Assembly: GCF_030157465.1 (NCBI RefSeq)
Contig: NZ_JAOAUU010000058.1
Coordinates: forward strand, 186,001 to 250,000
DNA from: Zoogloea sp.
Lineage (GTDB): Bacteria > Pseudomonadota > Gammaproteobacteria > Burkholderiales > Rhodocyclaceae
Direction of reading: 5' to 3'
Length of the DNA stretch: 64,000 nt
The notes under the pieces are model-generated. The model was not told the DNA's origin. It saw nothing but the letters and a program-made list of their open reading frames with translations, and made no database searches. A program made the position numbers and the translations under genes. Within the stretch, counting starts at the first letter, position 1. Every line of letters begins with the position of its first letter. This document shows positions 1 through 7,327 of the stretch, piece after piece.

Positions 1-2
1 TG

Positions 3-446
3 TCGCCGGTGCCGCCTACCGGAACCGGCGGCACCGCCAGCCGGCTGGCGGTCACCGAACCGGCTTTTTTCGAGGAGCTGCCCAACGCCATGGCCGGCAC
101 GCCAAGCACCCGCACGCTGCAGGTGATGGCGCGGGTGTATTTCTCGCCGGACATGCCGTTCGAGGACACCCTGCAGTTCATGCCGATGATCGGCGCCGAA
201 TCCGACCACGCCGTGGCCGAGATGGTCGCCCTGCCCTTCATGCGCACCGGGCGGCGGCCGAACATTCCGGCGCTGGTGATGGGCGGTTCGGAAGACCAGG
301 TGTTTCCGGCGTCGATGCTGTTTTTTACCGCGCTGGCGTGGCGGGCGCACAGCGTTACCATCGAGCGCGCCGGCCACATGCTGATGCTCGACCCCCAGTG
401 GCAGGAAGCCGCCGGCGCGCTGGCCGACTGGCTGACCACGGTGTGA
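3..446 (+). CDS. Alpha/beta-fold hydrolase, C-terminal part (truncated by window edge)
   Basis: The reading frame is open to the left edge, so only about the last 147 residues are present. The visible part has the end of an alpha/beta-hydrolase fold: a strand followed by GSEDQVFP, which carries the expected acid residue, and then GHMLMLDP, which carries the catalytic histidine near the C-terminus. The nucleophile elbow lies upstream of the window. The frame contains a possible GTG at position 9, but the fold needs much more N-terminal sequence. The substrate cannot be told. Confidence is good for the family and low for any specific reaction. Confidence 0.75.
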   Translation, partial: SPVPPTGTGGTASRLAVTEPAFFEELPNAMAGTPSTRTLQVMARVYFSPDMPFEDTLQFMPMIGAESDHAVAEMVALPFMRTGRRPNIPALVMGGSEDQVFPASMLFFTALAWRAHSVTIERAGHMLMLDPQWQEAAGALADWLTTV

Positions 447-473
447 CACCCGGCGGGTGAAACCGGGTGCGGC

Positions 474-830
474 TCAGGGCCGGTCGATCATCGCGTAACG
501 CTTGCGCACCCGCTCCAGCACTTCAAAAGTGCCGATGAAACCCGCCGGAATGATGCCCGCGTCGCCCGGCCCGAACTCGCGGCCATTGCCGGCCGCATCG
601 ACAATCCGCAGGCGCCCGCTCATAACCTGGAAAAACTCGTGGCGCCCTTCGTGAAAGGCGATGCGCCAGGCGCCCGGCTCGCATTCCCAGTCGCCCATGG
701 AAATCCCGCCGTCCCCGGAGGCATAGCGTTCAAAGGTAAGCCGGCGCGGGGGCGTGCCGACGGCACGACTCAGGGCCGGACGGTCTTCAGCAGGATCGGG
801 AGCGGGATCGGAAAAATGGATGACAGGCAT
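474..830 (-). CDS. Small cupin-domain protein (DUF861/EutQ-like)
   Basis: A 118-residue single-domain protein. The core reads as a one-barrel cupin: a glycine-rich stretch with WECEPGAWRI, then HEGRHEFFQVMSGRLRI, then GDAGIIPAGFIGTFEV. This is the pattern of the Cupin_3 (DUF861) family, several of which bind a metal or a small ligand. HEGRHEF supplies plausible metal-binding histidines and a glutamate. The ATG at 830 is the first start that includes the whole barrel. It is the last gene of a leftward run behind the CheZ-like gene but is separated from it by a possible terminator. No substrate can be assigned. Confidence 0.7.
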   Translation of the reverse strand: MPVIHFSDPAPDPAEDRPALSRAVGTPPRRLTFERYASGDGGISMGDWECEPGAWRIAFHEGRHEFFQVMSGRLRIVDAAGNGREFGPGDAGIIPAGFIGTFEVLERVRKRYAMIDRP

Positions 831-930
831 CGGGGCAAAGCAAAACGGGATGAATTGAGTTGAAACAGGAAGCCGCGCAGTTTAAGCCGTAGCGGGCAAG
901 GGCCTTCGAGCCCCAATGAGTATTTTCTGT

Positions 931-960
931 AAAACCCGCGCAGCGAGCGGCCCGGGCTTT
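931..960 (-). terminator. Probable intrinsic terminator after the CheZ-like gene
   Basis: Read leftwards, a bulged GC-rich hairpin (GCCCG paired with CGGGT, with an inner CGC/GCG) is followed by TTTT. It starts about 12 nt after the stop of the gene ending at 972. The stem is imperfect, so the call is moderate. Confidence 0.45.
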
Positions 961-971
961 ATTGAACTGTT

Positions 972-1538
972 TCAGAAAAGTTCGACGTCGTCGCCCTTGT
1001 CTTTCATTTCGGCTTTGTAGTGCTCCAGGGCTTCCTTCACCGGCATGCCCTGCATCACCGCGTTGAACATTTCGATTTCTTCGCGGGTGGAATACTTGGC
1101 GCGGATTTTTTCCTGCAGGGCCACCCATTCGAAGGGGCTGTAGATCTTGCGCTGGTCGGTGACGAGGCCGCCGAGGGCTTCGAGGCTGAGGGAGACGTGG
1201 GCGAGGCGCTGGCTGAGCTTGTCGTAGAACTGGAAGGCGATGATCGAGCGCTGGACGCGGCTGGAGACTTCGCCGGCCTGGTCGATGAGGGTGGCCTTGA
1301 GTTCGGCGGTAGCGGGGCTGTCGGGCAGTTTTTCCAGGGCGTTGCCCATCAGGCGCATGTAGCCGGCCATCGAGGTGAAGGAGTCGGTGAGCACCTCGAC
1401 CGAGCTGCCGCCTTCCTTCATCGCGGCGTCGATCTGGCCCACGGCGAGTTCGAGCATGAGTACCGTCTCGCGCACCTGGCTCCAGTCCAGGTCGGGGGTT
1501 TGTGCGCTGCTGCCGCGCCGTTCTTCTGCTGTACTCAT
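972..1538 (-). CDS. CheZ-like helical protein, candidate response-regulator phosphatase
   Basis: A 188-residue, mostly helical, soluble protein. The open frame runs further upstream, but that part is antisense to murB, and ATG 1538 is the sensible start. Residues 98-113 (SIIAFQFYDKLSQRLA) resemble the active-site helix of CheZ. The pair D106 and Q110 has the same D-x3-Q spacing as CheZ D143/Q147, and a small residue precedes the Q. The C-terminus is acidic and ends GDDVELF. This recalls the acidic, phenylalanine-ending peptide by which CheZ holds CheY-P. The length is close to CheZ (about 214). It is not next to chemotaxis genes here but lies behind murB. The CheZ link is inferred from a short motif, so a plain conserved hypothetical remains possible. 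Confidence 0.5.
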   Translation of the reverse strand: MSTAEERRGSSAQTPDLDWSQVRETVLMLELAVGQIDAAMKEGGSSVEVLTDSFTSMAGYMRLMGNALEKLPDSPATAELKATLIDQAGEVSSRVQRSIIAFQFYDKLSQRLAHVSLSLEALGGLVTDQRKIYSPFEWVALQEKIRAKYSTREEIEMFNAVMQGMPVKEALEHYKAEMKDKGDDVELF

Positions 1539-1594
1539 GGCTGTCTCCGGACGTGTAATCGATCCCGGTACTTTCGGCACGGGCCCGAAAAGCT

Positions 1595-2638
1595 TTAGGG
1601 CAGCGGCCCGCCGACGAAGACCGGCTCGGGCTCCAGCTCGACCCCGAAGCGGGCGCGTACGTCGGCGCGCACGGCATTGCTGGTGGCCCGCACGTCGGCG
1701 CCGGTGGCTCCGCCGTGGTTGACCAGGACCAGCGCCTGCCGCTCGAAGCAGCCCACCGGGCCGAGGCGGCGGCCTTTCCAACCGGCCTGCTCGATCAGCC
1801 AGCCGGCAGCGAGCTTCTCGCGGCCGTCGGCCTGCGGGTAATGGGGCAGGCCGGGATGAAGGGCCGCCAGCCGGGCGTACTCCGCGGCGTCGACCACCGG
1901 GTTCTTGAAGAAGCTGCCGGCGTTGCCGATCTCGGCCGGGTCGGGCAGCTTGGCGCGGCGGATGGCGATGACGGCATCCGAAACCTGCAGCGGCGTTGGC
2001 ACGGCGATGCCCTGTGCGGCCAGCTGGCGGGCCACGTCGGCGTAGCCGGTGATCGGTGTCCAGCGCTTGGGCAGGCGAAAGGTGACGGCGGCAATCAGGT
2101 AGCGCCCGGCGCCCTGCTGCTTGAAAAAGCTGTCGCGGTAGGCAAAGGCGCAGTCGGCCTTGTCGAAACCCACTGTTTTGCCGGTTTCGAGGTCGTAGGC
2201 GCGCAGGCTGTAGAAGTGCTCGCACACCTCGATGCCGTAGGCGCCGATGTTCTGCACCGGGGCGGCGCCTGCGGTGCCGGGGATCAGCGAGAGGTTTTCG
2301 AGGCCGGGCCAGCCCATTTCGAGCGTCCAGCGCACAAAGTCGTGCCAGTTTTCGCCACCGCCGACGCGAACGTAGAAGGCGTCGGCATCTTCCTGCACGC
2401 GGCTGCGGCCATGAAAGGCGACCTGCAGCACGAGGCCGGGAAAATCCCCCGCCAGCACGAGGTTGGAGCCGCCGCCCAGCACCAGCCGCGGCAGGCCCTG
2501 GATGCGCGCGTCGTCGAGCACGGCGCGCAGGGTGTCGACGCTGTCGATGGCGGCAAACCAGGCGGCGCGGGCCGGCAGGCGCAGGGTGTTGAGTGCGTCG
2601 AGGGCGACGTTCTGGCGGAGCGGATCGGGGTGGGTCAT
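1595..2638 (-). CDS. murB: UDP-N-acetylenolpyruvoylglucosamine reductase MurB
   Basis: 347 residues, the length of type I (E. coli-like) MurB. It reduces UDP-GlcNAc-enolpyruvate to UDP-MurNAc with NADPH and FAD in cytoplasmic peptidoglycan precursor synthesis. The FAD-binding GGGSN lies at residues 55-59. NIGAYG sits in the middle, and [10 protein letters not shown] near residue 240 carries the catalytic serine. The C-terminal [10 protein letters not shown] supplies the catalytic glutamate. The start ATG 2638 overlaps the queF stop by 4 bases (ATGA), indicating translational coupling. murB is more often found in the division/cell-wall cluster, so its pairing with queF is a lineage-specific arrangement. 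Confidence 0.95.
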   Translation of the reverse strand: MTHPDPLRQNVALDALNTLRLPARAAWFAAIDSVDTLRAVLDDARIQGLPRLVLGGGSNLVLAGDFPGLVLQVAFHGRSRVQEDADAFYVRVGGGENWHDFVRWTLEMGWPGLENLSLIPGTAGAAPVQNIGAYGIEVCEHFYSLRAYDLETGKTVGFDKADCAFAYRDSFFKQQGAGRYLIAAVTFRLPKRWTPITGYADVARQLAAQGIAVPTPLQVSDAVIAIRRAKLPDPAEIGNAGSFFKNPVVDAAEYARLAALHPGLPHYPQADGREKLAAGWLIEQAGWKGRRLGPVGCFERQALVLVNHGGATGADVRATSNAVRADVRARFGVELEPEPVFVGGPLP

Positions 2639-3480
2639 TGGCGGATTTCGGCGAAGTCCGGCGGCACCGGCATGCCCGGCGTGCGGCGGCAGGGGTTGAT
2701 GTCGAGCCCGCCGCGGCGGGTGTAGCGCGCCCACACCGACAGGGCGGTGGGCCGGCATTCGCGCAGGATGTCGGTAAACACGCGCTCGACGCACTGCTCG
2801 TGGAATTCGTTGTGCTGGCGAAACGAGATGATGTAGCGCAGCAGCCCCTCGCGCTCGATCGGGGCGCCCTTGTAGCGCACGACGATCATGGCCCAATCTG
2901 GCTGGCCGGTAACCAGGCAGTTGGACTTGAGAAGGTGGGAGTACAGGGTTTCGCCCACGTGGGGCAGCGCGTGGTCGGCGCTGAGCAGGCTCGGCGCGGG
3001 CGTGTAGCGGTCCACGTCGATCTCGAGGGTGTCGAGCAGCACGCCCTTCGGGTAGCCCATGTGACGCTGGGGGCGCGTGCTCAGCGGCTCGACGCGCACA
3101 CTAACCGGCGCACCGGCGGCGGCGCTGAGATCGCGGGTGAGGGTTTCGGTGAGCACATCGACGCTGGCAACCTTGGTCTGGTTGAACGCGTTGAGATAGA
3201 GCTTGAAGGACTTGGATTCGATCAGGTTGGGCGAATACGCCGGCACGTGAAAGCGGGCCAGCGCCACCACCGGCTTGCCCCGGGGGTCGAGCCACGACAG
3301 CTCGTAGGCGTTCCACAGGTCTTCGCCGATGAAGGGCAGGGCGTCGCCGGAAATGCCGATTTCGTCGCGTTTGCCCTGGCGGGTGATCGGAAAGAGCAGC
3401 TCGGGCGCGTAATGCTGGGCGTAGGCAACGGGCTTGCCGAGGGGCGAGGCGTCGGGATGGGAAGGGTGTCGGGTAAGCAT
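2635..3480 (-). CDS. queF: NADPH-dependent 7-cyano-7-deazaguanine reductase QueF
   Basis: 281 residues, matching the long two-domain QueF of gammaproteobacteria. It reduces preQ0 to preQ1 in queuosine tRNA modification. The QueF signature [15 protein letters not shown] lies near residues 88-102. The catalytic Cys is in [12 protein letters not shown], followed seven residues later by the proton-donor Asp, as in the characterised enzyme. An in-frame ATG exists 48 bases upstream, but the residues it would add are not family-like, so ATG 3480 is preferred. It forms an overlapping pair with murB. Confidence 0.95.
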   Translation of the reverse strand: MLTRHPSHPDASPLGKPVAYAQHYAPELLFPITRQGKRDEIGISGDALPFIGEDLWNAYELSWLDPRGKPVVALARFHVPAYSPNLIESKSFKLYLNAFNQTKVASVDVLTETLTRDLSAAAGAPVSVRVEPLSTRPQRHMGYPKGVLLDTLEIDVDRYTPAPSLLSADHALPHVGETLYSHLLKSNCLVTGQPDWAMIVVRYKGAPIEREGLLRYIISFRQHNEFHEQCVERVFTDILRECRPTALSVWARYTRRGGLDINPCRRTPGMPVPPDFAEIRQ

Positions 3481-3540
3481 CTGCCTATTGTAAAACGGCG
3501 GATGCCCCGCGCACCCGGACAGCGCCACGATATAAGCGGC

Positions 3541-4080
3541 CTAAGGCTCGGACAAGCCAGGACTCACCAAGCGCTCAACGTCGGCTGCGACGTGCTGCAC
3601 AAGCGCCTCCAACTCGCGAGGGCCATCGGCGCCATAGCTGACGCACTTCTCGTAGGCGGCCACGGTAAAGCAGACGCGGGTGTTGGACGCATCCGACATT
3701 CGCAAGCCTTGCGTGCCGAGCAGGCCATCGTCCTTGATGAAGACCGAATATTTCGTCGTGTAGTTTGTCGGCAGTTCAAAGAAGCGAATCCGGTAAAGCT
3801 CGTTCACCAGGGCCAGCAAATCCTTGACGGGATAGACGAAATGACGCTTCTGCCTATCGCGTTCCAGCAGGGCAGCCCCCGACCCCGCAAGGCTTACCCG
3901 CCAACCAGGCAAACCATGGCCGGGCTGTCGCAGGAAGCGTACGCTGAGTTCATCAAGCCGATAGTTCAGGGGCGGGCCACCCGCCACGAAGCTGCGTTCA
4001 GCAGCCATTGCGCTACCACCGATCAGGCACAGGAGGGCACTCAGAATGCCGCGCAACACATATCTGTGCAGAACAGGCAC
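3541..4080 (-). CDS. Exported protein of unknown function (DUF6438-like)
   Basis: The mature part is about 155 residues with alternating strands and ends in a helix (ALVQHVAADVERLV). The pattern GAALLERDRQKRHFVYPVKD, a KYSVFIKDDGLLG strand pair and a terminal helix resemble the DUF6438 fold, but this is a by-eye match. A signal peptide is clear: RYVLRGILSALLCLIGG followed by SAMAA. The frame can start at ATG 4152, which overlaps the upstream stop as TGATG. However, a strong terminator at 4101-4132 would then lie inside the gene, and the signal peptide would begin 25 residues in. GTG 4080, just past the terminator, is therefore taken as the start. Two cysteines could form a disulfide. No function can be assigned. 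Confidence 0.6.
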   Translation of the reverse strand: MPVLHRYVLRGILSALLCLIGGSAMAAERSFVAGGPPLNYRLDELSVRFLRQPGHGLPGWRVSLAGSGAALLERDRQKRHFVYPVKDLLALVNELYRIRFFELPTNYTTKYSVFIKDDGLLGTQGLRMSDASNTRVCFTVAAYEKCVSYGADGPRELEALVQHVAADVERLVSPGLSEP

Positions 4081-4100
4081 AGCGTAGATTCGCCCGGATG

Positions 4101-4132
4101 AAAAAACGGGACCCCGTTGCCGGAATCCCGTC
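4101..4132 (-). terminator. Intrinsic terminator after the PEP-CTERM gene
   Basis: Read leftwards, ACGGGATTCCG and CGGGGTCCCGT form an 11-bp stem with two G-U pairs and a GCAA loop, followed directly by a run of T. It lies about 20 bases past the stop of the PEP-CTERM gene (4152), the standard arrangement. It also argues that the next gene starts below 4100. Confidence 0.85.
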
Positions 4133-4151
4133 ATCTCACTGTGCAGTGGCA

Positions 4152-5144
4152 TCAGGCCTTGCGGCGACGGGCAAGCAGACCACCCACGCCGGCAAGGACC
4201 AGGGCCAGGCTGGCCGGCTCCGGCACGCTGTTCGCGACAGTCCGGGTGTAACCGAGGTCGGTCAGGATGCCGACTTCAACAAGGCTGTAGTCACGTGCTT
4301 CCTGCGGGCCGAAATCCCGGTCGTGCTTCATCATGTCGCTGGGGAAAACGTTCTTGTCCAGATGGCTTACGCTGCTGCCCTGATCGAAGGTCGTCGGGCT
4401 GTAAAGCGCCACCGGGTTGCCGCCGTTGGCAGCCACGGCGTTGGTCCCACCGAAGTACACCCCATTGCCTGTTCCGCCGACGCTGGCCGTATCAAAGATG
4501 ACCTGATTCAGGTTGAAGCCGGCATCGATGATGACGTTGCCATTTTTGTCGCGCAGGAAGGTGTCGTAAGCACTCCACTGATTAGGAAAGTACGGGTTGC
4601 CACCCGGCACGGGATCGATCGTCGAGGCAAACCCGAGAGCATGCGTGAGTTCGTGAAAGACTGCGGCATAGAAATCGAACTCGGAGCCCAAGACCAACGC
4701 GTTGGGATCCAGCTGCCAGGCCGCGCCGAAATTCACGTCAACACTGCCGTCCGCTGTGGCGCCATTCTTGTCGATGCCGGTCAGCAGCTTGTCACGGACA
4801 ACCGATCCCACGAGCCCCGCCGCACCACTGTCTACGACTGCCGAACTGGCCGACGCCAGGGTATTGCTCAGGGGATCGTCAGAGCCCGAGGCATTCAGCA
4901 CGATCGTGCCGCTGTTACTGAAATAGTTGCCGAACATGTTCGAGAACAGATTGCCGGCCGTGACCATGGCCCCTTGCTGGGCGGCATCATTGTTGGCGCC
5001 GTCGGTAAATGCACCGGAGAAATTGAACTGAAAGGCGATACCCGCCTGGGCGGCCGAACCAAAGGCCAGACATGTGGCAACGACGCCACCTTTGAGTGCA
5101 AGGCGCACGAAGTGCGCGACTCGATTCTGCGGCTGAAGGTGCAT
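4152..5144 (-). CDS. PEP-CTERM-sorted zinc metalloprotease-like protein
   Basis: 330 residues. The N-terminus has a signal peptide (FVRLALKGGVVATCLAFGSAAQA). The middle carries FHELTHALGF, an HExxHxxG zinc-protease motif near residue 165, preceded by a region typical of NF038122-type secreted metalloproteases. The C-terminus is a complete PEP-CTERM sorting signal: VPEP, a hydrophobic helix, then GLLARRRKA. Exosortase would cut at this signal and route the protein to the cell surface or the exopolysaccharide matrix. ATG 5144 is chosen because it directly precedes the signal peptide. The extra in-frame start upstream would precede the mapped sigma-54 promoter spacing. No exosortase gene is nearby, which is usual because PEP-CTERM genes are scattered. 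The protease activity is inferred from the motif. Confidence 0.85.
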   Translation of the reverse strand: MHLQPQNRVAHFVRLALKGGVVATCLAFGSAAQAGIAFQFNFSGAFTDGANNDAAQQGAMVTAGNLFSNMFGNYFSNSGTIVLNASGSDDPLSNTLASASSAVVDSGAAGLVGSVVRDKLLTGIDKNGATADGSVDVNFGAAWQLDPNALVLGSEFDFYAAVFHELTHALGFASTIDPVPGGNPYFPNQWSAYDTFLRDKNGNVIIDAGFNLNQVIFDTASVGGTGNGVYFGGTNAVAANGGNPVALYSPTTFDQGSSVSHLDKNVFPSDMMKHDRDFGPQEARDYSLVEVGILTDLGYTRTVANSVPEPASLALVLAGVGGLLARRRKA

Positions 5145-5226
5145 GGTTTGAATCCCGTGTTGATCAGACAGGCACGGCAAGTTGCCGCAACCATCCAATG
5201 TTAATATGAAAAGGAGCTTGCCGCCA

Positions 5227-5242
5227 TGCAATTAATGTACCA
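5227..5242 (-). promoter_or_regulatory. Sigma-54 (RpoN) promoter of the PEP-CTERM gene
   Basis: Read leftwards the sequence is TGGTACATTAATTGCA. This fits TGGYACR-N4-TTGCW with exact GG (-24) to GC (-12) spacing. Transcription would start near 5216, giving a leader of about 70 bases before ATG 5144. PEP-CTERM genes of floc-forming Rhodocyclales are known to depend on RpoN with the PrsK/PrsR two-component system, which fits. Confidence 0.75.
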
Positions 5243-5465
5243 GGAATCACATCAAGAAGCCGGAACGCCCCTCTGAAATGTAAATATTCACAAACAATCA
5301 ACTGCTTGCTGGAAAACATAAATCACTACGCTAATCCGTCAGCCCCAACGGCGGTGATCCAAACAGGATGCAGCATCAAAAAATGTAAAAAAACCCGACA
5401 AACTCAGACTGACCGCTCCCCGCCCCGGGCTCAAGGCATGCGGCCATCCCGGTGGTCAGTTCTGT
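5243..5465. other. Non-coding stretch upstream of the PEP-CTERM promoter
   Basis: AT-richer than its surroundings, with several short A runs. It would hold any upstream activator sites for the sigma-54 promoter at 5227-5242, but no clear inverted repeat was found by eye. The short forward frame across it has no family features and is not accepted as a gene. No terminator for the gene ending at 5466 was recognised. Confidence 0.4.
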
Positions 5466-6737
5466 TCAGCGGGGGCCGCGCAGGGCGGTGAGGAGTTTCT
5501 GGCCGGCGCGTCCGTCCACAGTCTGGCCAAGACGCTGCTGTTCCGCGCGGATAGCTGCCCGGCTGGCGTCGCCGAGCATGCCGTCAACAGTGCCGATGGC
5601 GTGGCCGCGGGCGATCAGCAGGGTTTGCAGTTCGCGCCGCTCGACGCGGGAGAGGCCGGGGTCGTCGGTGGGCCAGGGCGTGGCGAAGGGCTGGCCACCC
5701 TTCAGGCGGTCGGCCAGGTGGGCGATGGCCAGAGCGTAGCTTTCGGCGGCGTTGTAGCCGTAGATGGCGTCGAAGTTGCGAAACACCAGAAAGGCCGGGC
5801 CGCGCGGGCCGGCGGGCAGCATGAGCCCGGCCGGGGCGTCGCCGCCGCCCAGCGGGCTGCCGTCGATGCGGGTGATGCCACGGGCGCTCCAGCTGGCCAG
5901 CGGCTGCTTGTTGCGGCGGCCGGCGTTGCTGGCGTCGAAGCCGGACGGCAGGCGCACTTCGTAGCCCCAGGGCTCGCCTTCGCGCCAGCCGGCTTTTTTG
6001 AGGAAGTTGGCGGTGGAGGCCAGCGCATCGGGCACGCTGCCCACCAGGTCACGCCGGCCGTCGCCGTCGAAATCCACCGCGAGGCGCAGGAAGGTGGAGG
6101 GCATGAACTGGGTATGGCCGAAGGCGCCTGCCCACGAGCCGGTGAGTTGTTCGGCCTTCACGTCGCCGGAATCGACGATCTTGAGCGCATCGAAAAACTC
6201 GCCCCGGAAGTAGGCCTGGCGGCGGCCGTAGCACGACAGCGTCGACAACGAGGTGAGCAGCGGGCGGGCGCCGAAGTTGCGCCCGAAGTTGCTTTCCACG
6301 CCCCACACGGCCACCACCGTGGCCGGATCGACCCGGTAGCGGGCAGACACGGCAGCGAGCACTTCGCTCCATTGGGCCTGCATGGCGCGGCCGTCGGCCA
6401 CGCGTTCGTCGTCCACCAGCGCCGAGAGGTAATCCCAGATCGCGGTGCGGAATTCGGGTTGGTAGTCGAGGAGTTCGAGCACCTTCATGTCGGGCACAAG
6501 GCTGGCGGTGAGGCGGTCGAAGGCAGCCCCCGAAACGCCGCGCCCCTGGGCGTCGGGCTTGAGTTCGGCAAGGCAAGGCGCAAAGCGGGCCGGATCGGGC
6601 ACCGGGGCGGCTTGGGCGGCCGAGGCCAGGAACAGCGCAATGGCCACCCCCTGCAGGGGCGACTTCAGTCGCCCGCGGATTTTGGCTGGGGCCTGGGGCC
6701 CTGGATCGGCATTGATGGTCTGAAAGGGTGGTTTCAT
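5466..6737 (-). CDS. MltB-family lytic murein transglycosylase
   Basis: 423 residues. A hydrophobic signal segment at about 25-44 (SPLQGVAIALFLASAAQA) is followed by the SLT_2/MltB catalytic domain, with the catalytic glutamate E148 in VWGVESNFG. Further family motifs are GSWAGAFGHTQFMPS and a calcium-site-like DFDGDGRRDL. The last 60 residues form a peptidoglycan-binding domain (LQTLLIARG...GTVDGMLG). It cleaves glycan strands in the periplasm to give 1,6-anhydromuramyl ends. There is no lipobox, so it is probably a soluble MltB/Slt-type enzyme. Its ATG overlaps the upstream lipoprotein stop by one base (TGATG). Codons near residues 20-30 coincide with a short sequence repeated at 51229-51254. 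Confidence 0.9.
   Translation of the reverse strand: MKPPFQTINADPGPQAPAKIRGRLKSPLQGVAIALFLASAAQAAPVPDPARFAPCLAELKPDAQGRGVSGAAFDRLTASLVPDMKVLELLDYQPEFRTAIWDYLSALVDDERVADGRAMQAQWSEVLAAVSARYRVDPATVVAVWGVESNFGRNFGARPLLTSLSTLSCYGRRQAYFRGEFFDALKIVDSGDVKAEQLTGSWAGAFGHTQFMPSTFLRLAVDFDGDGRRDLVGSVPDALASTANFLKKAGWREGEPWGYEVRLPSGFDASNAGRRNKQPLASWSARGITRIDGSPLGGGDAPAGLMLPAGPRGPAFLVFRNFDAIYGYNAAESYALAIAHLADRLKGGQPFATPWPTDDPGLSRVERRELQTLLIARGHAIGTVDGMLGDASRAAIRAEQQRLGQTVDGRAGQKLLTALRGPR
6651..6674. repeat. Copy of a short dispersed palindromic repeat
   Basis: CTGCAGGGGCGACTTCAGTC followed by GCCC is nearly identical to the core of the hairpin at 51229-51254, with one difference in the loop region. Here it lies inside the signal-peptide codons of the transglycosylase gene. 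Two copies only were noticed in this window. Confidence 0.45.
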
Positions 6738-7243
6738 CAGCGGATAAAGGATTGCATCAGGGCAAAAAAGCGGCCGTAGAACTCGCTGTCGGTGACGGTT
6801 TCCTCGCCGACCTTGACGAGGCTTTCGTTGTTGCCGCCAAAGGGCAGCGACAGGGAGCCGATGCCGGTGACACTGAGGCCGGTGCTGGCCGAGCCGGCTT
6901 TAAGTTCTTCGCGCATCTGGCGCACGTTGGCGTACACGGCCGAGCCGTCGCCTTCGGACAGGCAGAACAGGCTGAAGGTGAGCTGGACCTGGGTGCTCCG
7001 GTCGGGCTGGAAGAATTTCTTGGCCCGCACGGCGTCGGGCTTGCTTTCCTCGATGAGGTAGCCCTGGCTGAGCAGCGCCCGCCGCCCGGCTTCGCAGGCC
7101 GCCGACGGCGACACTTCGAAGGATTGCTCGAAGGGCGAATCGGGGGCGAAGTGTTCCAGCCGGTAGGAGTCGTCCTTGGGCTTGGAAACCGTGCTGCAGG
7201 CGGCAAGCCACAGGCAGGCGATAAGGGTGATGCGGTAGCGCAT
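6737..7243 (-). CDS. Putative outer-membrane lipoprotein (DUF2242-like)
   Basis: 168 residues starting at ATG 7243. This gives a classic lipoprotein signal, MRYRITLIACLWLAACS, with the lipidated Cys at residue 16. The mature part has paired cysteines and the sequence AACEAGRRALLSQGYLIEES. This resembles DUF2242, a family of proteobacterial lipoproteins of unknown role. It ends in a helical segment (DSEFYGRFFALMQSFI). It precedes and overlaps the lytic transglycosylase by one base, so a cell-envelope role is likely but unproved. An upstream in-frame start would extend past the lipoprotein signal and is rejected. Confidence 0.75.
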   Translation of the reverse strand: MRYRITLIACLWLAACSTVSKPKDDSYRLEHFAPDSPFEQSFEVSPSAACEAGRRALLSQGYLIEESKPDAVRAKKFFQPDRSTQVQLTFSLFCLSEGDGSAVYANVRQMREELKAGSASTGLSVTGIGSLSLPFGGNNESLVKVGEETVTDSEFYGRFFALMQSFIR

Positions 7244-7327
7244 GGGTGTTTTCACGAGACATGAACGGGTGAAGGAAGCGTGCCGGGCAGCGGGATCGAG
7301 CCGCCCGGTCAATTCATGCACCCGCGC

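Noticed and set aside
2593-4101. Open frame of about 500 codons opposite murB, queF and the exported gene
   Set aside because: Crosses several well-supported genes on the other strand and shows no recognisable domain.
5306-5491. Short forward frame upstream of the PEP-CTERM promoter
   Set aside because: No RBS, Lys/Thr/Arg-rich without pattern, and runs into the 3' end of the transglycosylase gene.
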